From: Pacificitalea manganoxidans
Lineage (GTDB): Bacteria > Pseudomonadota > Alphaproteobacteria > Rhodobacterales > Rhodobacteraceae
Assembly: GCF_002504165.1 (NCBI RefSeq)
Contig: NZ_CP021404.1
Span: forward strand, 3,224,001 to 3,288,000
Length of the DNA: 64,000 nucleotides
Reading direction: 5' to 3'
The notes under the pieces were generated by a model that saw only the letters and a program-made list of their open reading frames with translations, was not told the origin of the DNA and did no database searches. Shown here piece after piece: positions 38,798 through 47,443 of the stretch. Position numbers and translations under genes: made by a program. Numbering within the stretch: position 1 is the stretch's first letter; every line of letters starts with the position of its first letter.

Positions 38798-39772
38798 TCA
38801 CCCGCGCCCATGCGGCGCAGTCCAATCCAGCTCCGGGTTAATCGGAATGATCCGGTTCGGATTGATGGTGTCGTGACTGTAGTGGTAGTGGCGCACGAAA
38901 TGGCCGAACTGCACCGTCTCGGCCACGCCGGGCCACTGATACAGCTCCCGCGCGTAGGGCCACAGGTTCGGGTAGTCGACCAGCCGCCGTTTGTTGCACT
39001 TGAAATGCAGGTGATAGACCGGGTCGAACCTGAATAGCGTCGTCGCCAGCCGCCAGTCGGCCTCGGTCACGCGCTCCCCCATCAGATACCGTTTCTCGCC
39101 CAACCGCGCATCCAGCCAGTCCAGCGCTTCGAACAGGGTGGTCACGGCGGCGTCATACGGCTCCTGCGAGGTGGCGAATCCCGCTTTATAAACGCCATTG
39201 TTGACCTCGTGATAAACCCGCTCGTTCACGGGCGCGATCGCCTCACGCAGATCTTCCGGCCAGTAGTCGTCGTCGTTGCCGGTCAATTCATCGAAGGCAG
39301 AGTTGAACATGCGAATGATCTCGGAACTTTCGTTCGATACGATCTTCCCGGTTTTCTTGTCCCACAACACCGGCACCGTCACCCGCCCGGACATAGTCGG
39401 GTCCGCTTTCAGATAGACGTCGCGCAGGTAAGGCAGGCCAAACAGCCGGTCGCCGGTGGTGCCCGGCCAATCGGTGCGAAACTCCCAGCCTTCCGACAGC
39501 ATATCGGGATGGACGACCGAAACCGGAATGATGTCCTCCAGCCCCTTCAACGCGCGGAAGATCAATGTGCGGTGCGCCCAAGGGCAGGCATAGGATACAT
39601 AGAGGTGATAGCGGTCCCGCTCCGCCGCGAACCCGCTCTCCCCGTCCGGGCCAGCCGCGCCATCCGGTGTCACCCAGTTGCGAAACTTGGCGGTGGAGCG
39701 CACGAATTTGCCGCCATGTGCGGCGGTGTCGTACCATTCATCCTTCCAGATGCCTTCGACCAACTGACCCAT
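38798..39772 (-). CDS. yqjG: Glutathionyl-hydroquinone reductase (YqjG/Xi-class GST)
   Basis: A 324-aa glutathione transferase of the Xi class (ECM4/YqjG). The catalytic cysteine is in YACPWAHRTL, and WPEDLREAIAPVNERVYHEVNNGVYKAG (in part) is typical. The enzyme reduces glutathionyl-hydroquinones and recycles quinone adducts. The ATG at 39772 (MGQLVEGIWKDEW) is preferred over 39793: it matches E. coli YqjG and has AAGGAT upstream. It is convergent with the receiver gene. Confidence 0.92.
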   Translation of the reverse strand: MGQLVEGIWKDEWYDTAAHGGKFVRSTAKFRNWVTPDGAAGPDGESGFAAERDRYHLYVSYACPWAHRTLIFRALKGLEDIIPVSVVHPDMLSEGWEFRTDWPGTTGDRLFGLPYLRDVYLKADPTMSGRVTVPVLWDKKTGKIVSNESSEIIRMFNSAFDELTGNDDDYWPEDLREAIAPVNERVYHEVNNGVYKAGFATSQEPYDAAVTTLFEALDWLDARLGEKRYLMGERVTEADWRLATTLFRFDPVYHLHFKCNKRRLVDYPNLWPYARELYQWPGVAETVQFGHFVRHYHYSHDTINPNRIIPINPELDWTAPHGRG

Positions 39773-39883
39773 CGGATATCCTTCCTCTGCCATAACAAGC
39801 GGGTTTTATCCTACTTAGGGCGTTAAAACTGCCTGTGTAATGCGCAAAGCCCCTGCGCAAACGCACAGCCAGACCCTGTGTTA

Positions 39884-39911
39884 TTGCATGACAAGGGGCG
39901 TTGCCTATAGT
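39884..39911 (+). promoter_or_regulatory. Sigma-70 promoter for the small His-rich protein gene
   Basis: TTGCAT, a 16-base spacer and TATAGT, 53 bp before the ATG at 39965. The repeat TGCGCAA at 39841-39847 and 39854-39860, just upstream of the -35 element, could bind a regulator. Confidence 0.6.
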
Positions 39912-39964
39912 CGGGTCGCGTGCCGCCCCGCCGCTTGAGGGCTGCCGAAATCAGGAGATCCCCC

Positions 39965-40213
39965 ATGCGAATTCGCGCCTTGTCCGTGCAAACCGGTCTG
40001 TCCCTCGTCGCCATTCTTTCCACCAGCGGCGCAGCCTTGGCGCATCCCGGTCACCTGACGGAACGGCTCGAACATGATCACTTCATCGCGGCGACCGCGC
40101 TCATTCTCGCCGGCGGGATCAGCGCATGGGAAATGTGGAAGCATCACCGCCGCAGCAAGGGCAAGCCGGTGCTGTTTTGGCGCCGCACGGAGTCCGACGA
40201 CAAACGCGGCTAG
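39965..40213 (+). CDS. Small secreted/membrane protein with mature N-terminal HPGH
   Basis: An 82-aa protein. The predicted signal peptide (1-28) ends in AALA, so the mature chain would begin HPGHLTERLEHDHF. One transmembrane helix (about 45-62) and a basic KHHRRSKGK stretch follow. The clustered histidines (HPGH, HDH) suggest metal binding, as in the amino-terminal HPG segment of HupE/UreJ nickel transporters, but the rest is too short for that family. GGAGA precedes the ATG. I recognise the type from rhodobacterial genomes but know no function. Confidence 0.72.
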   Translation: MRIRALSVQTGLSLVAILSTSGAALAHPGHLTERLEHDHFIAATALILAGGISAWEMWKHHRRSKGKPVLFWRRTESDDKRG

Positions 40214-40396
40214 GCGCGAATCGCCCGCGCCGCATCCGCCGTGGGCCTTTCTGCCTCGGACTGTGCCCCCCGCGCACCCTATCGCACGGCGCCTTGGAAA
40301 ATAAGGCTCTGCCGCTACGCCATATCCCTGTCATGAAACGGTTTCTTGACGGATGAGGTGTTAAGCGTGAGCCTGTAGCCAAGTGCGGAGGACACA

Positions 40397-40753
40397 ATGA
40401 ACGATCATCTCCCCGAAGCCGTCAGGCGCGGACTTGAAGAAGCGCATAAACTCGCGCGGCGCAAAGCGTCGCGGCTCAGTCTTCATATAGGCGATGACCG
40501 TATTCCCGTCCTGCGCCACTGGGACACCGGCTTTGCCGTCGACGCGGAGCGCGCGCCTGTCCTGCGCGGCGGGATCGTGGATCTCTATGACGGGAAAGAA
40601 CATCTGGTGCGCTGCCTCGTCGTCACCTCGCGCGAGGAAGCTGGCGAACGGGTATTCGAATACAAACTCGCCACGCCGCCCATGTCGCACCCGCCCGCCG
40701 ATTTCGTGCGCGCGCGCCCTGAACCCGACGGGCTGATCGAAAAACTTAGCTAA
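40397..40753 (+). CDS. Conserved hypothetical protein
   Basis: A 118-aa soluble protein without signal peptide or membrane segment. It starts with an amphipathic helix rich in Arg/Lys (VRRGLEEAHKLARRKASR), then a strand-rich region (VLRGGIVDLYDGKEHLVRCLVV). GGAGG stands six bases before the ATG and codon use is normal, so I take it as real. No domain is recognised. The 183 bp upstream contain nothing I can name. Confidence 0.7.
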   Translation: MNDHLPEAVRRGLEEAHKLARRKASRLSLHIGDDRIPVLRHWDTGFAVDAERAPVLRGGIVDLYDGKEHLVRCLVVTSREEAGERVFEYKLATPPMSHPPADFVRARPEPDGLIEKLS

Positions 40754-40894
40754 GCGCTGCGCTCGCTGTCGCGGGCGGCCTCCCTGATGCAGCCCTGTGG
40801 GGGCCCGTCCGCCCCCTGACTAGCCTGCCGGCCCCAACAACGCACCTAGCACGGGCCTAGCATGGGCCGCCCCCTGCGGGACGGCCCCAATCCA

Positions 40895-43144
40895 TCAACG
40901 TCCGAAGATATCGTTCAGCACACCGCGCAGGATGCGTTCCACCGGATCGGCCTGACGCTGCGGTTGCCGCTGTTGCTGCTGGCGTTGCTGCTGCTGTTCG
41001 GCCTGACGCTGCAATTCCTGCTCCAGCTGACGCTGAGCTTCGGTCATCTGCTGAGGGTCCGGCTCCTGCACCGGTTGCTGCTGCACCGGCTCGGGGACGA
41101 TCATCGGCAGTTCCTTGGGCTCGATACCTTGGTGGACACGCAGCATCGTTTCGCGCCAGATCTCGGCAGGCAGACCACCCCCGGTGACCCCCGTCAGCGG
41201 CGTGTTGTCGTCATAGCCCATCCAGACCCCGGCGACGTAATCGGCGGTGAAGCCCACGAACCACGCATCCCGCGCGGCGGACGTGGTGCCGGTTTTGCCA
41301 GCCGCGGGGCGGTCGATCTTGGCCCGCGTGCCGGTGCCGTCCTGAATGACCCGCGACATCATGTAGACCAACTGCTTGGCGGCGGTTTCGGAAATCACCC
41401 GCTCGCCATAGCCGTTTTCCTGATTCATCAGGGTTTCGCCTTCGCCCTGAATACGCAGTTCGGTCAATCCGTAAGGCGCCACCGCGCGGCCCCCGTTCAG
41501 GATGCCCGCATACGCGCCGGTCATGTCGACCAAGGTCGATTCGGACGCCCCGAGCGCCAGTGCAGGCCCGGCAGCCAGATCGCTGTCCAAGCCGAAATCA
41601 GCCGCAATGCGACGCACCGACTCGCGCCCGGCCTCTTCCGAGACCTTCACCGCGGGGATGTTAAGACTGTCCTTCAGCGCCTCGGTCAGGGTCACACGAC
41701 CATGATAGCGCCGGTCGTAGTTCTCTGGCGAATACGGACCGGACCCGGGAACATTGATCGTGTAGGGCTCGTCCATCACCGTCGCATTGGGCGAAAACCC
41801 CAGATCGAGCGCGGCGGCATACACGAACGGCTTGAACGCGGAGCCTGTTTGACGCTTGGCCATCGCGGCACGGTTGAACGCGCCGGACACCTTGGTTTCG
41901 CGCCCGCCAACCATCGCACGCACGGCACCATCCGCCGACATCACCACGATCGCGGCCTGCGCGGCGGAGCCATCGCGCACCTTCTCGGAGAAGATCTGCT
42001 CCATCGCGCCCTCTGCGGCCCGTTGCAGCCGCTGATCCAAGGTGGTGCGCAGCACGACATCTTCGGTAGTGTTGGTGGTCAGGAAGTCCGGCCCCACATC
42101 CATCACCCAGTCGGCGAAATACCCCCCGGCCTGTGCGGCGGCGGCCTCGGACAGCGTCGCGGGACGCTCCAGCGCCGCTTGCCGCTGATCGGGGGTGATG
42201 AAATCCTGATCGTCCATCAGTTTCAGCACCGTCGCGGCCCGCGCCTGCGACCGGGCAAGGTTATTGGTCGGCGCATAGGTCGTCGGCGCGACCAGCAGAC
42301 CCGCCAGCATCGCCGATTGAGCGACATTCAGATCGGCAGCGGAGACACCGAAATAGCGCTGCGCCGCAGCCTCGGCCCCACGGGCGGAGCCGCCCATATA
42401 GGCACGGTTGAGGTAGATCGTCAGGATTTCTTGCTTGGAGAATTTCGCCTCCAGCGCCATCGCGTAGATCGCTTCCTTCACCTTCCGCCAGATGGTGGTG
42501 CGGCGGCAATCGGCCTCATACTGCGCCTCCGTCATGCCCGCGCCGCGCTCGAACGGCACGCCCAGACACAGCAGCTTCGCGGTCTGTTGGGTGATGGTGG
42601 AGCCGCCATGCCCCTCGAACGGACCCCGCCCTTCGCGCATGTTGATGCGAATCGCCGAGGCGACACCGCGCGGGCTGACGCCGAAATGCTGGTAGAAGCG
42701 CCGGTCCTCGGTCGCGACGACCGCATTGCGCAGATTGCTCGACAGGTTATCCGCGTCGACGATGCCGCCGAATTGCTGACCGCGCCACGCAAACACATCG
42801 CCATTGCGATCCAGAAGCGTCACCGACCCTTTGGTGCGCCCATCGATCAATTCCGCCATGTCGGGAATCTGGGTGTAGAAATAGAACACCGCGCCCGCGA
42901 TCAGCAGCGCGACGACCGCCGCCGAACGCCAAATCACGCTCATCACCAAGCCGATGAGGAACCGCGTCAACGCCGCGATCCAGCCCAGAGGCCCGCGCCG
43001 ACGTGCGGGGGCCCTGCGCCGGGGCCGCTTGCCCCCGCCGGAACCCGAGCCGCTTCCGCCTTTGCGCCGGGTCTTGGACCGAGCGGCCTGCGCGAAGCTG
43101 CGCTTTTCGGCGACGAGAGATTTTTTTCTGCCTGACGTGCTCAT
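40895..43144 (-). CDS. Bifunctional penicillin-binding protein (PBP1A family)
   Basis: A 749-aa class A PBP that polymerises and cross-links peptidoglycan. It has a basic cytoplasmic tail (1-50), a TM helix (about 71-91), a GT51 glycosyltransferase domain (EDRRFYQHFG, GGSTITQQTAK, SKQEILTIYLNR) and a transpeptidase domain. The transpeptidase has the active serine in TGSAFKPF, SLN in LKDSLNIPAVK, and KTGTT. The last 60 residues are low-complexity Gln/Arg/Pro before a short terminal VERILRGVLNDIFG. No outer-membrane lipoprotein activator is nearby. Confidence 0.95.
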   Translation of the reverse strand: MSTSGRKKSLVAEKRSFAQAARSKTRRKGGSGSGSGGGKRPRRRAPARRRGPLGWIAALTRFLIGLVMSVIWRSAAVVALLIAGAVFYFYTQIPDMAELIDGRTKGSVTLLDRNGDVFAWRGQQFGGIVDADNLSSNLRNAVVATEDRRFYQHFGVSPRGVASAIRINMREGRGPFEGHGGSTITQQTAKLLCLGVPFERGAGMTEAQYEADCRRTTIWRKVKEAIYAMALEAKFSKQEILTIYLNRAYMGGSARGAEAAAQRYFGVSAADLNVAQSAMLAGLLVAPTTYAPTNNLARSQARAATVLKLMDDQDFITPDQRQAALERPATLSEAAAAQAGGYFADWVMDVGPDFLTTNTTEDVVLRTTLDQRLQRAAEGAMEQIFSEKVRDGSAAQAAIVVMSADGAVRAMVGGRETKVSGAFNRAAMAKRQTGSAFKPFVYAAALDLGFSPNATVMDEPYTINVPGSGPYSPENYDRRYHGRVTLTEALKDSLNIPAVKVSEEAGRESVRRIAADFGLDSDLAAGPALALGASESTLVDMTGAYAGILNGGRAVAPYGLTELRIQGEGETLMNQENGYGERVISETAAKQLVYMMSRVIQDGTGTRAKIDRPAAGKTGTTSAARDAWFVGFTADYVAGVWMGYDDNTPLTGVTGGGLPAEIWRETMLRVHQGIEPKELPMIVPEPVQQQPVQEPDPQQMTEAQRQLEQELQRQAEQQQQRQQQQRQPQRQADPVERILRGVLNDIFGR

Positions 43145-43253
43145 TAATTCGCAACCTGCCGGTTATTCTGCCTGACCTGCTTCGGGCCGGACATTAACGG
43201 CTCCGACCGGGAATGTGGATAGCACGTCCGCGTCACCCGAGGAGTTTTCACAG

Positions 43254-43269
43254 CGCCCAATTGCGCGGC
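43254..43269 (+). promoter_or_regulatory. Candidate NtrC-binding site upstream of glnK
   Basis: CGCC-CAATTGCGC-GGC matches CGCC-N9-GGC, the form I recall for Rhodobacter capsulatus NtrC sites. It lies 152 bp before the glnK start, ahead of an AT-rich stretch (43272-43304). Only one copy is seen, whereas the described sites are in tandem. Confidence 0.4.
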
Positions 43270-43420
43270 GATTCGATTAAATTGTGTAATTTTTGGGCAG
43301 TAATGCAGTCCAACTGCCCCGTCATTGGGCCACGATTCCTTGAAGGGCAAATGCCTAATAAGGTGTCACTTCCAGCGTGAACCCGCCGGGAGCCCCCCGG
43401 CACAGTGGAAGGGAGCTCAA

Positions 43421-43759
43421 GTGAAACTCATCATTGCAGCAATCAAGCCGTTCAAGCTGGAGGAGGTGCGCGAGGCGCTCACCGCCATCGGCGTGCGCGG
43501 GATGATGGTGACCGAGATCAAGGGCTTCGGCTCCCAGTCCGGGCACACCGAAATCTATCGTGGCGCCGAATACGCCGTGAACTTCGTCCCCAAGGTCAAG
43601 CTGGAGATCGTCGTCTCCGCCGCGATGGCCGATCAGGTGGTCGAAACCATCCAGACCACCGCCAAAACCGACAAGATCGGCGACGGCAAGATCTTCGTGC
43701 TCGACGTGAACCAAGCGGTGCGCGTGCGGACGGGCGAAACCAACGACGACGCGCTTTAA
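43421..43759 (+). CDS. glnK: Nitrogen regulatory protein P-II
   Basis: A 112-aa PII trimer subunit. The T-loop residue for uridylylation is Y51 in TEIYRGAEY, and the ATP/2-oxoglutarate-binding segments GDGKIFV and RVRTGE are intact. PII proteins sense 2-oxoglutarate and ATP/ADP; paired with AmtB they plug the ammonium channel when nitrogen is plentiful. The GTG at 43421 follows GGGAG at good spacing. amtB begins 28 bp later, so this copy is called glnK rather than glnB. Confidence 0.94.
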   Translation: MKLIIAAIKPFKLEEVREALTAIGVRGMMVTEIKGFGSQSGHTEIYRGAEYAVNFVPKVKLEIVVSAAMADQVVETIQTTAKTDKIGDGKIFVLDVNQAVRVRTGETNDDAL

Positions 43760-43787
43760 GCGACGGATTTAAGGGGAAAACGAACAG

Positions 43788-45152
43788 ATGAATTTTCGCA
43801 AACTCATTCCGGCCAGCGCGGCCCTGACGGCGGCGATCCTGCTGCCCGCACTGGGCTACGCGCAGGAGGCCGCCGAGGCCGCTGCCGAAGCCGTGCCCGC
43901 GGGCGGGCCCGACGAGCAGACCGCCTTTATCCTGACCTCCGTCCTGTTTCTCGTCGGTGGCTTTCTGGTGTTCTGGATGGCTGCAGGCTTTGCCATGCTG
44001 GAAGCCGGCCTTGTCCGCTCCAAAAACGTGGCGATGCAGCTGACCAAGAACATCGCGCTGTTTTCGCTGGCCTCCATCTTTTACTACCTCGTCGGCTACA
44101 ACCTGATGTATCCGCTGGGTGACTGGGCGATCGAGGGCTACTTCTCCGCGCTGTTCCCGGCTGTCGCCGTGCTCGAAGGCGTTGGCATCGATGCGGCAGG
44201 TGCCGACGATATCGCCTATGCCTCGACCGCGTCGGACTACTTCTTCCAGCTGATGTTCTGCGCCACCACCGCGTCGATCGTCTCCGGCACGCTGGCCGAG
44301 CGGATCAAGCTGTGGCCCTTCCTGATCTTCACGATCATCCTGACCGCGTTCATCTACCCGCTGCAGGCTTCGTGGAAATGGGGCGGTGGCTTCCTTGACG
44401 CGATGGGCTTCCTCGACTTCGCCGGTTCGACCGTCGTGCACTCCGTGGGTGGCTGGGCCGCTCTGGTCGGCGCGCTGTTCCTCGGGCCGCGTCTGGGCAA
44501 ATACAAGGACGGCCGCGTCATCCCGATGCCGGGCTCCAACCTTGCCCTTGCCACGCTGGGCACGTTCATCCTGTGGCTCGGCTGGTTCGGCTTCAACGGT
44601 GGCTCGCAGCTGGCGATGGGCACCATCGGTGACGTGACCGATGTCAGCCGTATCTTCGCCAACACCAACGCTGCCGCAGCAGGTGGCGGTCTGACCGCGC
44701 TGATCCTGACCCAGCTTCTTTACAAGAAGCCGGACCTCACCATGGTGCTGAACGGCTGTCTGGCCGGTCTGGTGTCGATCACCGCAGAACCGCTGACCCC
44801 GACCCTTGGCTGGGCGACCATCATCGGCATGATCGGCGGCGTGATCGTGGTGTTCGGCGTGCCGTTCCTCGACAAGCTGAAGATCGACGACGCCGTGGGT
44901 GCCATCCCGGTTCACCTGATGGCTGGTATCTGGGGCACCTTCATCGTGCCGCTGACCAACCCTGATGGCTCCTACGTCACGCAGATCATCTCGATCCTGA
45001 TCGTCGCAGCCTTCGTGATCGTCGTGTCCGCAATCGTCTGGTTCATCCTGAAGCTGGTCATGGGCCTGCGTGTGGATGCCGAGACCGAAATCGCCGGCCT
45101 CGACATGGCGGAACTGGGCATGGAAGCCTACCCCGAGTTCTCCAAAGGCTGA
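43788..45152 (+). CDS. amtB: Ammonium transporter
   Basis: A 454-aa Amt/Mep/Rh channel with a cleavable signal peptide (about 1-24, ending LGYAQ) and eleven transmembrane helices. The signature is visible in DFAGSTVVHSVGGWAALVGA (pore histidine) and in HLMAGIWGTF, the second pore histidine. It scavenges ammonium in low nitrogen and is gated by GlnK. It is cotranscribed with glnK and followed by a strong terminator. Confidence 0.97.
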   Translation: MNFRKLIPASAALTAAILLPALGYAQEAAEAAAEAVPAGGPDEQTAFILTSVLFLVGGFLVFWMAAGFAMLEAGLVRSKNVAMQLTKNIALFSLASIFYYLVGYNLMYPLGDWAIEGYFSALFPAVAVLEGVGIDAAGADDIAYASTASDYFFQLMFCATTASIVSGTLAERIKLWPFLIFTIILTAFIYPLQASWKWGGGFLDAMGFLDFAGSTVVHSVGGWAALVGALFLGPRLGKYKDGRVIPMPGSNLALATLGTFILWLGWFGFNGGSQLAMGTIGDVTDVSRIFANTNAAAAGGGLTALILTQLLYKKPDLTMVLNGCLAGLVSITAEPLTPTLGWATIIGMIGGVIVVFGVPFLDKLKIDDAVGAIPVHLMAGIWGTFIVPLTNPDGSYVTQIISILIVAAFVIVVSAIVWFILKLVMGLRVDAETEIAGLDMAELGMEAYPEFSKG

Positions 45153-45180
45153 TCCCTTCCGATCACCCTTAGAAATTGGA

Positions 45181-45214
45181 AAGGCCCCGGATGGCAACAT
45201 CCGGGGCCTTTTCG
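45181..45214 (+). terminator. Rho-independent terminator of glnK-amtB
   Basis: AAGGCCCCGGATG, a GCAA loop, and CATCCGGGGCCTT make a perfect 13-bp stem followed by TTC. It starts 29 bases after the amtB stop. Confidence 0.93.
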
Positions 45215-45274
45215 TGCCGATGGGATGAATGCGGCGGGCCGTAGGGCGGCGTTGCCTCGCGCAGGCGTCGCAGC

Positions 45275-46459
45275 CTAGCGCAGATGCCGGGCGATGATCC
45301 GGGCGGCGCGGGGGATGGTCTCGGGCGTGAGTCCCGCCAGATTGATGCGCCCGTCTCCGATCATATACAGCGCGTCCTCATCCCGCATCGCAGCCACCTG
45401 CGCAGGGTCCGCGCCGATCAGCGAAAACATTCCGCGCTGTCCGGCGATGAAGCCAAACCGGTCCGAGCCGCTTTCCGCCTGCAATGCCTGCGCCAGCGCC
45501 CGGCGATTGCCGTTCATCAACTCCCGCATGGCGGACAGTTCCGTCGTCCAGCTCGTGCGCAGATCGGGATCGGTCAGAATGTCTGTGACCAGCCGCGCCC
45601 CGTGATCGGGCGGAAAGGCATAGGCCTGCCGGTTCAGCCACGCCAGCAACGCCTGTGCGCGGGTGGCCTCTGCCGGGGTCGCACAAACCGCCAGAGCCAT
45701 GCCGACCCGTTCGCGATACAATCCGAAATTCTTCGATCCGCTCACCGCCAACAGCATTTCGGGCAGGGTTTCGGCCAGCAATCGCGGCCCGGCGGCATCT
45801 GCCTCCAACCCATCGCCAAAGCCCTGATAGGCCATATCGACCATCGGCACCGCGCCCGTCTGGCCAAGCACCATCGCGATCTCGGCCCAGTCGGCGGGCT
45901 GGGGATCGGCACCGGTGGGGTTGTGGCAACAGCCATGCAACAGCACCAGATCCCCCACCCCGGTCCGTGCCAGATCTTCCAGCATCCCGGCCCGATCCAG
46001 CCCCCCGGTCGCGGCGTCGTAGTAGCGGTAACTGGCCCACGCGATCCCCATCGTGTCGAGGATCGAGGCATGGTTCGGCCAGCTTGGCTCGGGAAGCAGC
46101 ACCCGCACATCAGGATTGGCTAGCCGCGCGGCTTCGAAACATTGGCGCACCGCGCCCGTGCCGCCCGGCGTGGCCAGCGCAGCGACCCGGTCGGCCGCGA
46201 CCGCAGCGCCCAGCACCAGCCCACGCATGGCGGCGTGAAATTCAGGATCACCGGCCAGCGCGATATAGCCCTTCGTCTGCTGACGTTCCAACAGCCGTGC
46301 CTCGGCTGTCTTTACCACCGCCATGACAGGGGTCCGGCCTGCTGCGTCGCGGAACACGCCGACGCCGAGGTCGATCTTGCCGGGGCGCGTATCCTCGGCG
46401 AAAAGCCGCATGATATTCAGGATCTTGTCGGGCGCCCTCTCCGGCAACTGGCCCAGCAT
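45275..46459 (-). CDS. Aromatic amino acid / aspartate aminotransferase (class I)
   Basis: A 394-aa fold-I PLP aminotransferase of the AspC/TyrB subgroup. Visible motifs are IDLGVGVFRDAAGRTPVM at the N-terminus, LLHGCCHNPTGADP, and the PLP lysine in SGSKNFGLYRERVG. It transfers amino groups from aspartate or aromatic amino acids to 2-oxoglutarate. The ATG at 46459 overlaps the stop of the sulfurtransferase gene by one base. Coupling with a mercaptopyruvate sulfurtransferase suggests it could also act as cysteine aminotransferase (inference). Confidence 0.92.
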   Translation of the reverse strand: MLGQLPERAPDKILNIMRLFAEDTRPGKIDLGVGVFRDAAGRTPVMAVVKTAEARLLERQQTKGYIALAGDPEFHAAMRGLVLGAAVAADRVAALATPGGTGAVRQCFEAARLANPDVRVLLPEPSWPNHASILDTMGIAWASYRYYDAATGGLDRAGMLEDLARTGVGDLVLLHGCCHNPTGADPQPADWAEIAMVLGQTGAVPMVDMAYQGFGDGLEADAAGPRLLAETLPEMLLAVSGSKNFGLYRERVGMALAVCATPAEATRAQALLAWLNRQAYAFPPDHGARLVTDILTDPDLRTSWTTELSAMRELMNGNRRALAQALQAESGSDRFGFIAGQRGMFSLIGADPAQVAAMRDEDALYMIGDGRINLAGLTPETIPRAARIIARHLR

Positions 46460-47316
46460 CAGGCGTCGCCGGTCGCGACCTTCAGGTCGCCGAACATGCC
46501 CCATTCCGCCCACGATCCATCGTATAGCGCGTGGCGGGGATTGCCGATCCGCTCAAGAGCCAACGACAGGATCGCCGCCGTCACGCCGGAGCCGCAGCTG
46601 GTAATCACCGGCGCCATCGGATCGACGCCCGCAGCCTCGAAAATCCGGCGCAGCGCATCGGGGGCCTTCATGGTGCCGTCATCGTTGAGCAAGCTGGCAT
46701 AATGCACATTGCGTGATCCGGGGATGTGGCCTGCGCGTAGGCCGGGGCGCGGCTCGGGCAATTCGCCCCGAAACCGCGCGGGGGAGCGCGCATCGACCAC
46801 CTGCCATTCGCCCAGCTTCAGCCCGGCGGCGACCTGCGTCACGTCTTTGACCCGGTCGGCCTGCCGCTGCACCGTCATGTGCCGGTCGCGGATCACCGGC
46901 GGCATGTCCTCGATCTCCCGGCCCTCGGCCTTCCATTTCGGCAAGCCGCCATCGAGCACCGCGACATCGGTCTTGCCCATCAGGCGAAACAGCCACCACA
47001 CCCGCGCGGCGGAAAACAGACCGGCGCCATCGTAGATCACCACCTGATGCCCGTCGCCCACGCCCATCGCGCGCAGGCGCGAGATGAACTTCTCCGGCGG
47101 CGGCGCCATATGCGGCAACTCAGAACGCTGGTCGGAAATCTCATCGATATCGAAGAACCGCGCGCCGGGGATATGTCCCGCCGCATATTCGGCCTTCGCA
47201 TCGCGCCCCGCGTCCGGCAAATACCATGACGCGTCGATCACGCGCAGATCGGGGGTTTTCAGATGGTCGGCCAGCCACTGGGTCGAAACCAGGGTCCGGG
47301 GGTCGCTATGCGGCAT
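46459..47316 (-). CDS. sseA: 3-mercaptopyruvate sulfurtransferase
   Basis: A 285-aa protein of two rhodanese domains. The N-terminal domain is inactive; the C-terminal active loop CGSGVTA carries the catalytic cysteine. This loop is the mercaptopyruvate type rather than the thiosulfate type (CRxGxR/K). It takes sulfur from 3-mercaptopyruvate to an acceptor, giving H2S or sulfane sulfur and pyruvate. It is the first gene of a two-gene overlapping unit with the aminotransferase. Confidence 0.94.
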   Translation of the reverse strand: MPHSDPRTLVSTQWLADHLKTPDLRVIDASWYLPDAGRDAKAEYAAGHIPGARFFDIDEISDQRSELPHMAPPPEKFISRLRAMGVGDGHQVVIYDGAGLFSAARVWWLFRLMGKTDVAVLDGGLPKWKAEGREIEDMPPVIRDRHMTVQRQADRVKDVTQVAAGLKLGEWQVVDARSPARFRGELPEPRPGLRAGHIPGSRNVHYASLLNDDGTMKAPDALRRIFEAAGVDPMAPVITSCGSGVTAAILSLALERIGNPRHALYDGSWAEWGMFGDLKVATGDA

Positions 47317-47443
47317 CAGGGCACTCCGAGGCTGTGACGGTGCTGTCGGCGGATCACGTCGGGATTAGACCCCAAACGCCAATGTGACAAGCCCGCGCAC
47401 CCCGCACCACCTGCGCAAGCGCCGTGCCGCTGCAAGGCGCGGT

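Noticed and set aside
40862-43135. 757-codon ORF antisense to the penicillin-binding protein
   Set aside because: It is the complementary frame of a fully recognisable PBP with all catalytic motifs; composition is His/Arg/Gly-rich without domains.
43327-43346. Possible sigma-54 promoter before glnK (GGGCCACGATTCCTTGAA)
   Set aside because: The GG and GC landmarks are mis-spaced by one base and the -24 is poor; the match is no better than chance.
43596-45200. 534-codon ORF antisense to amtB
   Set aside because: It runs opposite the transmembrane-coding frame of amtB and through the terminator; the product is Asp/His/Arg-rich without a family.
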